Shown here piece after piece: positions 27,412-37,760 of a stretch of DNA of 64,000 nt. The position numbers and the translations under genes are program-made. The notes under the pieces are model-generated. The model was not told the DNA's origin, ran no database searches, and worked only from the letters and a program-made list of their open reading frames with translations. Each line of letters opens with the position of its first letter. Position 1 is the first letter of the stretch. Source of the stretch: Chitinophagales bacterium (GTDB lineage: Bacteria > Bacteroidota > Bacteroidia > Chitinophagales > Chitinophagaceae); contig JAJPKJ010000044.1 of NCBI GenBank assembly GCA_021323755.1, positions 30,723 through 94,722 of the forward strand, written 5' to 3'.

Positions 27412-28620
27412 ATGAATAAAATGGTATTAATAATGGTGATTGCTGGTCTTGCTTTTTTTTCATGCCAGCAAAAGCAAGCGCCACCACCTCCTCCCGTGCC
27501 GGTAAATTTGTACACGGTATCAGCACAAAAGGTTTTGTATTACGATGAATATCCAGCAACTACCGTGGCGTTGAGCCAGGTTGATATAAGACCTGAAGTA
27601 CAAGGCTATATTACCGGAATATTTTTTACAGAAGGGACTTTGATAAAGAAAGGACAGAAATTATATGAGATAGACCGCCGTTTATACCAGGCGAGTTACG
27701 ATGCTGCCGCTGCAAATGTAAAAGTGGCGGAGTCCAATCAAAAACAAGCGCAGCAGGATGCAGACCGTTACACCTATTTAAGTGAACACAACGCCGTTGC
27801 AAAACAAGTTCTAGATCATGCGGTGATTGCTTTGCAAACAGCCAAGGACCAAACTGCGGCGGCAGAACAAGCATTGAAAACAGCGGCAACAAATCTTTCC
27901 TATTCTATTATCTATGCCCCTTTCGATGGTACGATCGGATTTAGCCAGGTAAAGATGGGGAATATGGTGACCGTTGGAACAACCGTACTGAATACCATTT
28001 CAACGGATGATCCCATGGCTGTTGATTTTTTAATCAATGAAGCAGAGTTAATGCGTTTTCAGCAACTCGAAAAAAATAAACACGGAACAGTTGATTCATT
28101 ATTCACTATCGTTCTTCCAAATCATACAATCTATCCCGGCACTGGAAAGATTTCAGTGATCGACCGAGCGGTTGATCCAGAAACCGGAGCAGTGAGAGTG
28201 CGATTGGTTTTTCCCAATCCACAACACAACTTACGCGCGGGCATGAGCTGTATTCTACGTGTTCATAATATCGAAGGCTCGCCACAATTGGTTATTCCCG
28301 GCAGAGCAGTTGTTGAGCAAATGGGCGAATATTTTGTTTTCATTGCGAAAGATACAGTGATGCATAGTGCTGATTCTGCAGCAAAGAAAAATAATGAAAG
28401 CACTGGCGATGCTCCCAAACTTCGGGCATTTCAAAACAAAGTGCAGCTTGGACAGACAATTGGCGCAAACGTGATCATTAAATCGGGCATTAAGGAAGGA
28501 GATAAAATTGTTGTTGATGGTGTACAGGCAATTCATGAAGGCTCTGCGATCAATGCCTCTTCCAAACCTACAGCAAAAAATGACAGTAGTGCAAACCAGA
28601 AAAATAATAAACAACAATAA
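27412..28620 (+). CDS. RND efflux periplasmic adaptor (AcrA/MexA type)
   Basis: A 402-residue lipoprotein. The lipobox FFSC gives an acylated Cys18, followed by a proline run. It has a barrel-sandwich (lipoyl) half-motif (VDIRPEVQGYITGIFFTEGTLIKKGQ), an alpha-hairpin rich in Ala/Gln, the second lipoyl half (IYAPFDGTIGF) and a beta-barrel domain (GAVRVRLVFPNP). It bridges the inner membrane pump and the TolC channel. A low-complexity Lys/Asn/Gln tail ends the protein. It is part of the efflux operon, followed by a 148-base gap to the first pump gene. Confidence 0.93.
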   Translation: MNKMVLIMVIAGLAFFSCQQKQAPPPPPVPVNLYTVSAQKVLYYDEYPATTVALSQVDIRPEVQGYITGIFFTEGTLIKKGQKLYEIDRRLYQASYDAAAANVKVAESNQKQAQQDADRYTYLSEHNAVAKQVLDHAVIALQTAKDQTAAAEQALKTAATNLSYSIIYAPFDGTIGFSQVKMGNMVTVGTTVLNTISTDDPMAVDFLINEAELMRFQQLEKNKHGTVDSLFTIVLPNHTIYPGTGKISVIDRAVDPETGAVRVRLVFPNPQHNLRAGMSCILRVHNIEGSPQLVIPGRAVVEQMGEYFVFIAKDTVMHSADSAAKKNNESTGDAPKLRAFQNKVQLGQTIGANVIIKSGIKEGDKIVVDGVQAIHEGSAINASSKPTAKNDSSANQKNNKQQ

Positions 28621-28768
28621 CACGAATTGAAACGAATTACAACCGTGATATCCATCTATCATAAAAATAAAAAAGGTTTGTTGAGTTCAGCAACTCCATA
28701 AACGCCGCAATGCAGCATAAAGATCGATCCGTGTAATTCTATAATAATTCGGGTAATAAAAATAAAAG

Positions 28769-31700
28769 ATGATAGCGAATACTTTTATTAAGCGACCGGT
28801 AACAGCCATGGTTGTTTCGATTGTGCTGGCGATTGCAGGTACTATTTGTATTTTAAGCTTGCCGGTTGACCAATATCCTGACATTACTCCACCTATCGTT
28901 CAGGTCAACGGACAATTTACCGGAGCCGATGCGCAAACGGTTGAACAAACAGTTGCCACCCCGATCGAAGGGCAGGTGAATGGCACCCCAGGCATGGAAT
29001 ACATGCAAAGCAACAGCACCAATAATGGACTGATGTCCATGAATGTGACCTTTAATATCGGAACTGATATTGACATCGCTACCCTTGATGTTCAGAATCG
29101 CGTAAGCATCGCAACTCCATTATTACCTGCCGTTGCGAGTCGTTTAGGCATTACCGTTAGAGCCGTTAATCCAAGCATGCTGATGATGGTGGCTTTGTAT
29201 GCACCGAAAGGGACCCATAACATCACCTTTCTTGATAACTACACCAATGTTTTTATTCAGGATGCATTATTACGGGTGCCCGGCGTGAGCAGCATCAACC
29301 GTTTCACCGATGATTTCAGTATGCGCATTTGGATGAACCCGGAAAAAATGGCTGCGCATAGTATAACGCCACAGGATATCATCAATGCATTGAACGCGCA
29401 GAACGTCCAAGTAGCTGCCGGTTCAGCCGGCGTTCCACCGCAGCAAAAAACACAAACTTTTGAAATTGGTATCCTGGTTAATGGAAGATTGAGCAAGGTT
29501 TCTGAGTTTGAAAATATCATTGTGAAATCCATTCCTGCAACACAGGAATTGGTTTACCTCAAAGATGTGGCGCGAGTTGAATTGGGCAAGTTCACATTTT
29601 CGAGCAATTCATTTGTTGATGGACATCGCGCTTCTTTCCTTCGCATTTACCAGGCGCCCGGAAGCAATGCACTCGAAACAGCAAAAGGAATTTATAATGA
29701 ATTGGCCTTGCTTAAGAAATCTTTTCCTGGCGATGTTGAGTATTCGGTTCCTTTTGAAGCGGTAACCGTTGTAAAAGTTTCGATGGCAGATGTTGTAGGG
29801 ACCCTTTTAAAAACCTTAGGTCTTGTTGCCATCGTGGTATTCTTATTTCTTCAGAATTTTCGCTCAACATTAATTCCCATACTCGCCATCCCGGTTTCTA
29901 TTTTGGGAACATTTATTTTCTTCATTCCACTCGGCTTTACCATCAACACGCTTACCATGTTTGGTTTTGTGCTCGCCATTGGTATTGTGGTTGATGATGC
30001 AATCATCGTGGTAGAAGCCGTGCAACACTATATCGATGAACAGAAAATGTCGCCGAAAGAAGCCACCTATCATGCGATGAAAGATATCTCGGCGCCTGTT
30101 GTTGCTATTGCGCTTATACTCGCCGCCGTATTCGTTCCTGTGGGATTTATTCCCGGCATTGTGGGAAGGTTATATCAACAGTTTGCCATTACGATCGCTA
30201 TCTCGGTCATCCTTTCTGCATTCATCGCATTATCATTGACTCCTGCGTTATGCACCTTATTATTAAAACCTTCTGATCATGAAAAAAAGAAAAAAGGTTT
30301 GGGCAGGGTATTCGAAAGATTTAATAATTGGTTCGACAAAGTCACCGCAAAATATGCCAATGGTGTAAGGCGAAGCATCAAGGCTTCGAGATATGTTGTG
30401 ATATTTTTGCTTTGCCTCTGCGTCGGCGCTTATTTTTTATTTCAAAAAAAACCAACTGGATTTATTCCTTCAGAAGACGATGGAAATTTATACGTCACAT
30501 TTCAATTGCCGCCAGCCTCTTCGACAACCGCATCCGTTGACGTGATGCAAAAATTAATGGAGGTGGTAACGCAAACACCGGGCGTGGCGCATTATGCGGC
30601 ATTATCCGGATTGAATGTGGTGAACAACGCTACCAACTCCAATGCCGGAACAATTTATGTTCAGCTAAAGCCATGGGATGACCGCGACGAAGAAGATCAG
30701 CAAGTGCCCGGCATTATCAATGTGATGCAAAAAAGAATTACTGATGCCGGAATAAAAAATGCAAATGTTGAAGTGATACAACCCTCGCCGATTCCCGGTG
30801 TTGGTGAAACCGTTGGATTTAGTATGCAGATCGAACAGCGTTCAACAAATGATGATCTGCATGCCTTCGAAAATGTCGTGGATAAATTTATTGCTGAAGC
30901 AAATAAAAACCCGGCAATTGCAAACGCATTCAGTTTCTATTCTTCAAAAACTCCAAGCATTAATCTTACTGTCGACAGAGAAAAATGCGAGAAACTTGGA
31001 GTGAACATTGGGGATGTGTTTACCACCATTCAGGCGTTCATGGGAAGTTTATACATAAACGATTTTACTGTTTATAACAGAACATTCCACGTTGTAGTGC
31101 AGGCTGATACTGCATTTCGCACGATGATCACCGACATGGATAAGTATTATGTCCGTAACCAGGATAGCGCAATGGTTCCGCTGGGCACTTTGATCAGCTA
31201 TGCACCAACAGAAACAGCACCGCTCATTTCGCACTTTAATATTTTCCGATCTGCAGAAATTGACGGAGCATCTGCCACAGGAGTCAGCAGCACGCAATCA
31301 ACAGATTCATTGATCGCAATCGCAAACCGCATTCTTCCGGAAGGATATAATTACGAATTCTCCGGATTGAGTTATGAAGAAATTCGGGCAGGATCAACAA
31401 CGATTTACATTTTTATATTTTCGATCACTTTCGTATTTCTTTTTCTTGCTGCATTATATGAGAGCTGGTCTGTTCCGTTTTCGGTTTTGCTTGCCGTACC
31501 CATCGGGGCATTCGGCGCCATTCTTACATTGATCTTTGTCCCGAGTCTTACTGATAATGTATATGCCCAGATCGGATTGATTACCTTGATCGGATTGGCG
31601 GCAAAGAATGCCATATTGATCGTTGAGTTTGCAAAAGTAAGAGTTGATCGAGGCGAAGATCTTATTCAATCAACATTAGAAGCCGTAAAACTTCGCTTGC

Positions 31701-32065
31701 GGCCAATCATTATGACATCGCTGGCTTTTATTTTAGGGGTGCTTCCACTGGTGCTGGCAACAGGCGCAGGCGCCGTGGCGAGAAGAACAATCGGTTTCAC
31801 CGTTCTTGGTGGAATGACCGCAGCCTCTACGCTTGCCATTTTTATTGTTCCAGTTCTTTTTGTCGTCATCACGCGCACGTCCTACGGGAAAGAAAAATTA
31901 GCATGGCTGAAAGCACACCATGATGAATTAATGGAGAAAGCAAAAAAAGTGGAACAACAGGATATTGATGCAGAGCTTGAATTTGAAATTGAAAAATCAC
32001 GGCAGCAGCAAACGGAAGATAGCAACAGGAATGAAGAAGGTAAAAATGCAGCAGATAGAACTTAA
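28769..32065 (+). CDS. RND efflux pump permease, copy 1
   Basis: A 1098-residue inner membrane proton-driven transporter of the HAE1 (AcrB/MexB) family with 12 membrane helices and two large periplasmic loops. The proton-relay residues are intact: Asp409 and Asp410 in helix 4 (VVDDAII) and Lys946 in helix 10 (AAKNAIL). The N-terminus (IKRPVTAMVVSIVL) is typical. The C-terminal tail of about 50 residues is highly charged and longer than in AcrB. It probably exports hydrophobic drugs or metabolites. It is followed after 39 bases by a close paralogue. Confidence 0.95.
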   Translation: MIANTFIKRPVTAMVVSIVLAIAGTICILSLPVDQYPDITPPIVQVNGQFTGADAQTVEQTVATPIEGQVNGTPGMEYMQSNSTNNGLMSMNVTFNIGTDIDIATLDVQNRVSIATPLLPAVASRLGITVRAVNPSMLMMVALYAPKGTHNITFLDNYTNVFIQDALLRVPGVSSINRFTDDFSMRIWMNPEKMAAHSITPQDIINALNAQNVQVAAGSAGVPPQQKTQTFEIGILVNGRLSKVSEFENIIVKSIPATQELVYLKDVARVELGKFTFSSNSFVDGHRASFLRIYQAPGSNALETAKGIYNELALLKKSFPGDVEYSVPFEAVTVVKVSMADVVGTLLKTLGLVAIVVFLFLQNFRSTLIPILAIPVSILGTFIFFIPLGFTINTLTMFGFVLAIGIVVDDAIIVVEAVQHYIDEQKMSPKEATYHAMKDISAPVVAIALILAAVFVPVGFIPGIVGRLYQQFAITIAISVILSAFIALSLTPALCTLLLKPSDHEKKKKGLGRVFERFNNWFDKVTAKYANGVRRSIKASRYVVIFLLCLCVGAYFLFQKKPTGFIPSEDDGNLYVTFQLPPASSTTASVDVMQKLMEVVTQTPGVAHYAALSGLNVVNNATNSNAGTIYVQLKPWDDRDEEDQQVPGIINVMQKRITDAGIKNANVEVIQPSPIPGVGETVGFSMQIEQRSTNDDLHAFENVVDKFIAEANKNPAIANAFSFYSSKTPSINLTVDREKCEKLGVNIGDVFTTIQAFMGSLYINDFTVYNRTFHVVVQADTAFRTMITDMDKYYVRNQDSAMVPLGTLISYAPTETAPLISHFNIFRSAEIDGASATGVSSTQSTDSLIAIANRILPEGYNYEFSGLSYEEIRAGSTTIYIFIFSITFVFLFLAALYESWSVPFSVLLAVPIGAFGAILTLIFVPSLTDNVYAQIGLITLIGLAAKNAILIVEFAKVRVDRGEDLIQSTLEAVKLRLRPIIMTSLAFILGVLPLVLATGAGAVARRTIGFTVLGGMTAASTLAIFIVPVLFVVITRTSYGKEKLAWLKAHHDELMEKAKKVEQQDIDAELEFEIEKSRQQQTEDSNRNEEGKNAADRT

Positions 32066-32104
32066 AAGAAAAAAGTTGGGCTTAAAAAACTGACAACTCG
32101 AATA

Positions 32105-35100
32105 ATGATCGCCAACACATTTATAAAAAGACCGGTTACTGCAATAGTTATTTCATTGGTATTGATTATTTCAGGGACGATCTGCATTTTTAATCTCGCA
32201 GTTGATCAGTATCCGAATATTTCTCCGCCAAGTGTTTCCGTAAATGGATCATATACCGGCGCAGATGCACAAACTGTTGAACAAACAGTTGCCATTCCGA
32301 TCGAAGAACAAGTCAATGGTACGCCCGGAATGGAATACATGCAAAGCACCAGCACCAATACCGGAGGCGTAAGCATTCGGGTCACCTATAATATCGGCAC
32401 TAACGTTCATATTGCGGCGCTCAATGTTCAAAATCGTGTTGGTATCGCCCAACCGCAATTGCCTGCCGTTGTCAGCAAATTAGGATTGACTGTTCGAGCC
32501 AGTAATCCGGATCAATTGATGCTGGTGGCCGTGTATTCGCCCAAAGGTTCTCACAACATAACTTTTCTGGACAACTATACGAATGTATTTATTGAAAACG
32601 CAATTTTGCGTACACCGGGGGTAGGTGATGTAAACGCAAGAACAGATCAGTTCAGTATGCGCATCTGGATGAACCCGGATAAGATGGCCTCCTACCGTTT
32701 AACACCTGCTGATGTTACGGCCGCACTGAATGCACAAAACGTTTATGTTGCCGCAGGGGCAGTTGGCGCGCCGCCACAACCCGCAGACCAAAGCAATGAA
32801 ACTGGGATACTGGTTAATGGGATGCTGAGCAAGGCCGAAGACTATCAAAAGATCGTTGTCAAATCCAATCCGGCGACAGGAGAATTGGTGTATTTGAAAG
32901 ATATTGCCCGGGTTGAATTAGGGAAATTTACCTTTTCCAGTAATGCATTTGTAGACGGACATCGTTGTTCGCTGCTCATGATCTTTCAGACGCCAGGAGG
33001 TAATGCCTTACAAACGGCCGATAACGTTTATGCAGCGTTGAAACAATTAAAAAAATCATTCCCCAATGATGTTGATTATGTAGTCCCCTTTGAATCAATA
33101 ACGATCATCCGCGTTTCAATGCAGGAAGTGGTGGGCACATTATTAAAAGCACTTGCGCTGGTTGCACTCGTGGTGTTCTTGTTTTTACAAAACTGGCGTT
33201 CAACGATCATTCCCATATTAGCCATTCCTGTTTCTATTTTAGCAACTTTTTGTTTTTTTATTCCATTAGGATTTACCATCAACACGCTCACCATGTTTGG
33301 CTTTGTGCTGGCAATTGGAATTGTGGTCGATGATGCCATCATTGTTGTTGAGGCTGTTCAACATTATATTGATGAACAAAAAATGTCACCGAAAGAAGCC
33401 ACCTATCATGCAATGAAAGAAATTTCGGCGCCGGTGATCGCCATCGCATTAATTCTCGCTGCCGTTTTTGTTCCCGTGGGATTTATTCCGGGTATTGTGG
33501 GAAGATTATATCAGCAATTTGCCATCACCATCGCGATATCCGTTATACTTTCTGCCTTCATAGCATTGTCATTAACACCTGCGCTCTGTACCTTATTACT
33601 AAAACCTTCTACCGTAGAAAAGAGAGCCAATCTCTTAGATAAATTTTTCTATCGCTTCGATAAATGGTTTGAAAAATTTACCAACAGCTACACCAATGGC
33701 GTAAGAAGAAGTATAAAATATTCAAAGCTTGTTGTCATCATTTTATTGTGCATATGCGCTGGCGCATATTTTCTGTTTAAGACAAAACCCTCCGGTTTTG
33801 TCCCACCTGAAGATGGCGGAAGATTATTGGTAACTTATCAATTGCCCGATGCCTCTTCTACAACACAATCGGTTAATGTTTTAAATAAACTGATGAAAGT
33901 ATTGGACGCTACCCCCGGAATATTGCATTACACCGCAGTTTCAGGTTTTAATATTTTGAATGGAGGAGCTACTTCAAATTCTGGTTCTGCCTTCCTTATG
34001 CTAAAACCCTGGGATGAGCGCACTACCGACAGTCTGAAAGTCCAGGGCATTATGGATGCAATTAAGAAGAGAGCTTTTGCCGCCGGGATAAAAAATGCAA
34101 ACGTTGTTGTTATTCAACCGCCGCCAATTCGCGGAATTGGCATTGCGGCAGGTTTTGCGATGCAGATAGAACAGGGAAATTCAACTGATGATATACACGC
34201 ATTTGAAAAAACAGTGAACAATTTTGTAGCAGCTGCAAAAAAAAACCCGGCTACTTCAACTGCATTCTGTTATTTTTCTGCACATACGCCAAGTTATAAT
34301 CTGACCGTCGACAGGGAAAAATGCGAGAAGCTTGGCGTGAATATTTCAGAAGTGTTCAACACCATGCAGGCATTTATGGGAAGCTTGTTCGTCGGTAATT
34401 TCACCTTATATCATCAAACCTATCATGTCGTTATTCAGGCGGACACTATTTATCGAGCCATGATCTCCGACATGAACAAATATTACGTGCACAACAGCTC
34501 CGGTTCAATGGTTCCGCTTAGTACAATCATAAGTTACAAACCAGATATTGCCGCGCCGCTAATTTCACATTTCAATATTTTTCGATCAGCAGAAGTTGAC
34601 GGTTCAATCCCGCCAGGATACAGCAGCGGACAAAGTATTGAAGCATTAAGAGAAATTGCTGCAAAAGTTTTACCTCGGGGATATACCTACGATTTTTCAG
34701 GATTAAGTTATGAAGAGATAAAAGCAGGCTCGCTTACCGTGTACATTTTTGCATTTTGCATCATTTTCGTTTTTCTTTTTCTTGCCGCTCTTTACGAAAG
34801 CTGGTCTGTCCCCTTAGCCGTGATGCTTGCCTTTCCCATAAGTGCATTTGGCGCGATACTGGCACTTTTTATTATTCCACCACTGACCAATAATGTATAC
34901 GCGCAAATTGGATTAATAACCTTGATCGGTTTGTCTGCAAAAAATGCCATATTGATCGTTGAGTTTGCCAAGTTGAGAGTCGATCGCGGGGAAGAACTTT
35001 TACAATCAACACTCCAGGCAGTGCGGTTGCGTTTGCGGCCGATTATTATGACCTCCCTCGCGTTTATTCTTGGTGTGTTACCGCTTGCGCTCGCATCGGG

Positions 35101-35374
35101 CGCTGGTGGCGCTTCACGAAACACAATTGGAGTAACGGTTTTGGGCGGGATGATCGCCTCTTCTACCATTTCTATTTTTATCGTTCCGGTGCTCTTTGTG
35201 ATATTCACCCGCTTTTCTTATGGTAAAAAGAAATTGCAATGGCTCCAGGATCATCATGAAGAATTAATGGAAAAAGGAAGAAGAGCCGAAGCACAAAATA
35301 TCGATCCGGAATTAGAATATGATATTGCGCAAGCTCATGCAGAACACAAAGCCAACCTGCAAAAACCGGAATAA
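32105..35374 (+). CDS. RND efflux pump permease, copy 2
   Basis: A 1089-residue paralogue of the preceding gene, with the same layout. Asp409, Asp410 and Lys946 fall at identical positions, so both subunits should carry protons. A stretch of more than 100 residues around helices 4 to 6 is almost identical between the two proteins, whereas the periplasmic loops and C-terminal tails differ. At the DNA level that stretch has many silent differences, so the similarity reflects selection on the protein rather than recent gene conversion. The pair could form a mixed trimer, as MdtB and MdtC do, or two separate pumps that share one adaptor. Confidence 0.95.
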   Translation: MIANTFIKRPVTAIVISLVLIISGTICIFNLAVDQYPNISPPSVSVNGSYTGADAQTVEQTVAIPIEEQVNGTPGMEYMQSTSTNTGGVSIRVTYNIGTNVHIAALNVQNRVGIAQPQLPAVVSKLGLTVRASNPDQLMLVAVYSPKGSHNITFLDNYTNVFIENAILRTPGVGDVNARTDQFSMRIWMNPDKMASYRLTPADVTAALNAQNVYVAAGAVGAPPQPADQSNETGILVNGMLSKAEDYQKIVVKSNPATGELVYLKDIARVELGKFTFSSNAFVDGHRCSLLMIFQTPGGNALQTADNVYAALKQLKKSFPNDVDYVVPFESITIIRVSMQEVVGTLLKALALVALVVFLFLQNWRSTIIPILAIPVSILATFCFFIPLGFTINTLTMFGFVLAIGIVVDDAIIVVEAVQHYIDEQKMSPKEATYHAMKEISAPVIAIALILAAVFVPVGFIPGIVGRLYQQFAITIAISVILSAFIALSLTPALCTLLLKPSTVEKRANLLDKFFYRFDKWFEKFTNSYTNGVRRSIKYSKLVVIILLCICAGAYFLFKTKPSGFVPPEDGGRLLVTYQLPDASSTTQSVNVLNKLMKVLDATPGILHYTAVSGFNILNGGATSNSGSAFLMLKPWDERTTDSLKVQGIMDAIKKRAFAAGIKNANVVVIQPPPIRGIGIAAGFAMQIEQGNSTDDIHAFEKTVNNFVAAAKKNPATSTAFCYFSAHTPSYNLTVDREKCEKLGVNISEVFNTMQAFMGSLFVGNFTLYHQTYHVVIQADTIYRAMISDMNKYYVHNSSGSMVPLSTIISYKPDIAAPLISHFNIFRSAEVDGSIPPGYSSGQSIEALREIAAKVLPRGYTYDFSGLSYEEIKAGSLTVYIFAFCIIFVFLFLAALYESWSVPLAVMLAFPISAFGAILALFIIPPLTNNVYAQIGLITLIGLSAKNAILIVEFAKLRVDRGEELLQSTLQAVRLRLRPIIMTSLAFILGVLPLALASGAGGASRNTIGVTVLGGMIASSTISIFIVPVLFVIFTRFSYGKKKLQWLQDHHEELMEKGRRAEAQNIDPELEYDIAQAHAEHKANLQKPE

Positions 35375-35418
35375 ATTCTTTCATCCCATCAGCAAGAATA
35401 AAATCTTTCGAAAGAAAA

Positions 35419-36126
35419 TTATTGCGCGCCTGCCACTGGAACCCAAATGACCACAGAGCCATCACGGTGTAGTTCATAATGAATTTCTGTGGGCATACGA
35501 ACCGGATTAAGCACCTGGGACTGACCGGCAACATTGGTGAATCCGGACTTCTTCAACACCTTTGTAATTTGCGATTTCACTCCCTGCATTTCAGCATCCG
35601 GATCGCCATCAAAATTTATTTTGATCAGTGTATTTTTATCCGGAAAAGCATTTACAAATTCAGTGATATTACTTTCTGTTGTGTTTCGCGGTATAACGCC
35701 ATATTTCGGAACAAAAACAGCTGCTGCTTTTGCGTTTGCATCAATATTGGTTTTTGTATTGTCAGTCGCCGCTGTATTATTGTCGCGCACATCGGGTAAA
35801 CTTGCTTTATTGGCAACGCTCAGGCTATCTTTCATTTTTGACACGATCTTATCCGCTTTCTTGATTTTTGTGGTCGCCGTGGCTACACCGGTGTCTTTCT
35901 TAATTTCTTTCGCTATTCCCGGCGTAACGGATTTGGCAGTATCAATATGTGAGGAACTATCCGCAGCCATTTTTACACTATCGCGGGTTGCTGTACTATC
36001 TGTTGAAACAACTCCTGCTTTTTGCGAATCTTTGTTATGATTATACCATAAAAATGCGATCCCTGCCAGCAATAAGCAAAGAATGATCAGCAGAAAAATT
36101 CTCCTTTTTTTATTTTTTTGATCCAT
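35419..36126 (-). CDS. Membrane-anchored protein with low-complexity linker
   Basis: A 235-residue protein. One N-terminal membrane helix (about 9-28, after a Lys/Arg-rich start) anchors it with the rest outside the cytoplasm. A linker of about 100 residues rich in Lys, Asp, Ala, Thr and Ser follows, then a small folded C-terminal domain of about 95 residues (VPKYGVIPRNTTES, then KINFDGDPDAEMQGV). No family is recognised. It converges on the efflux operon with only 44 bases between stop codons. Confidence 0.65.
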   Translation of the reverse strand: MDQKNKKRRIFLLIILCLLLAGIAFLWYNHNKDSQKAGVVSTDSTATRDSVKMAADSSSHIDTAKSVTPGIAKEIKKDTGVATATTKIKKADKIVSKMKDSLSVANKASLPDVRDNNTAATDNTKTNIDANAKAAAVFVPKYGVIPRNTTESNITEFVNAFPDKNTLIKINFDGDPDAEMQGVKSQITKVLKKSGFTNVAGQSQVLNPVRMPTEIHYELHRDGSVVIWVPVAGAQ

Positions 36127-36416
36127 GATCTAAAATATTTCACCATTAATATACTGCGTAATTCACGAAAAAAGAAATTGTCCCGCGCAACCGGGTTTCG
36201 AATCAGAATAACAGCAGGCAAATGCTTACCATATTATCATTCATAAAAAAGGAAAAATCGAGCAATCGCATGAGTTTTACCTTTTCCGTTTTGTCTATAA
36301 AAATATTATTTAAATCTAAGTGTTTCCTTCATAGCTATTAAATAATAAGATAAAACATCAATCCGTTTAATCATCGTTTGTCAAATTTCAAGTGATAGAA
36401 TCCAGAATCCATTGTC
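36127..36416. other. Divergent intergenic region
   Basis: About 290 AT-rich bases between two divergent genes for exported proteins. A near-match to the -7 box (TACCTTTT, about 36280) points rightward without a clear partner. I see no RNA structure. Confidence 0.35.
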
Positions 36417-37661
36417 ATGAAAAACTTTACCTGTTTATTATTGATTTTATTCATAAGCCCTTTTTATCTTTTTGCTCAGCTTCCCTCAGGCATAGTAGCA
36501 AAATATCCGTTGGATGGATCCTCTGCAACAGATGCCAGTGGAAATGGTCATGATGGCACGCTTACTTCAGTTTCTTCCACAACCAATCGCTTTGGCACCA
36601 GCAACACCGCTATACAATTGACAAGCGGCACATCTTACGGAACCATTCCTGTCGTTGTAAAAGATAATTTCACCGTGGGCTTTTGGATGAAGACTTCCAT
36701 GTCGGCGGCCGGCGGATCGCAATGGTACAGCGGAAACAGTCTCATTGATGCCGAAGTTTGTGGTGTTACAAATGACTGGGGGATTGCATTGATCAATGGC
36801 GGAAAAATTTGTTTCGGAATTGGCAATCCTGACAAAACGATAATTTCATCTTCTTCTTACAATGATAATAACTGGCATTTTGTAACGGCAACACGAGATG
36901 AAAGCAGCACTGGCACTATAATATTATATGTTGATGGAAGCCAGGTTGCGACCACCACAGGCGTCAACACTTCAGCATTAAGCGCACCGACATTTATTGG
37001 AATAGGAAGGAATAATTGCACCGGCGCAAACTATACAGGTAGTATTGACGATCTGATTTTTTATGGACGCACATTAACCAGCACTGAAGTAACAAACTTA
37101 TACAGCACATTGAACACAGTTATTCTTCCATTAAGCTGGATTTCATTTACGGGTCTTGCAATAGAAAATAAAATACAATTGCAATGGCAAATCGGCAATA
37201 TAACGGATGATTACAATTTTGAAATTGAACATTCATCTGATGGAAAAACATTTTCATCGATTGGGACATTAAGCACTCATGCCAGTCAAACTTCGTCATT
37301 TTTATTTAACGATGCGTACCCTGCAAATGGAGTGAACTATTACCGCATTAAACAAATTGAGGTGAATGGTTCTGTTTATTATTCTCCGGTAATCATGGTA
37401 GCATTTCAAAATGCAACAAAGCATATCGGTTTACAATCAAACCCCGTCTTTAATAATATCGTTATTCAAAATCCGACGCAGCAATTGATCAACGAGTTGC
37501 GCATCGTTGATGTATCTGGCAGAATAGTGACGCATAAATATATCAACTCCCAAAACACATCGGTTCAAATAAATGCAACAAATCTCCCGGCAGGATTTTA
37601 TTTTATTGTATTGAGTACGCCAGAAAAAAATATTACCCTTCCGGTGATAAAGGCCCAATAA
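36417..37661 (+). CDS. LamG-domain protein with T9SS type A signal
   Basis: A 414-residue secreted protein. A signal peptide (about 1-21) leads to a laminin-G/concanavalin-like jelly roll (about 25-225; FTVGFWMKT, NDNNWHFVTATRD, YTGSIDDLIFYGRTL), a fibronectin-like segment (about 240-330) and a C-terminal sorting domain (last 75 residues: NPTQQLINELRIVDVSGR, LPAGFYFIVL) of the T9SS type A class. LamG domains bind glycans or protein surfaces, and the ligand here is unknown. It precedes an FG-GAP protein in the same direction, so both may act at the cell surface. Confidence 0.88.
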   Translation: MKNFTCLLLILFISPFYLFAQLPSGIVAKYPLDGSSATDASGNGHDGTLTSVSSTTNRFGTSNTAIQLTSGTSYGTIPVVVKDNFTVGFWMKTSMSAAGGSQWYSGNSLIDAEVCGVTNDWGIALINGGKICFGIGNPDKTIISSSSYNDNNWHFVTATRDESSTGTIILYVDGSQVATTTGVNTSALSAPTFIGIGRNNCTGANYTGSIDDLIFYGRTLTSTEVTNLYSTLNTVILPLSWISFTGLAIENKIQLQWQIGNITDDYNFEIEHSSDGKTFSSIGTLSTHASQTSSFLFNDAYPANGVNYYRIKQIEVNGSVYYSPVIMVAFQNATKHIGLQSNPVFNNIVIQNPTQQLINELRIVDVSGRIVTHKYINSQNTSVQINATNLPAGFYFIVLSTPEKNITLPVIKAQ

Positions 37662-37760
37662 ATTATTCATGCATTTGGTCTGATCATCATTTTTGCTTCC
37701 AAGGCAAATTATGGTCTCATTATCGCTGCTTTTTGTAGCTTCGTTATTCATCACTATTTT

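Noticed and set aside
29930..33600. Gene conversion between the two RND pump genes
   Set aside because: The protein stretch is almost identical, but the DNA differs at many third positions, which argues for selection and against recent conversion.
35404..35415. TCTTTCGAAAGA palindrome between convergent genes
   Set aside because: It has no loop and no T-tract and is short enough to occur by chance in AT-rich DNA.
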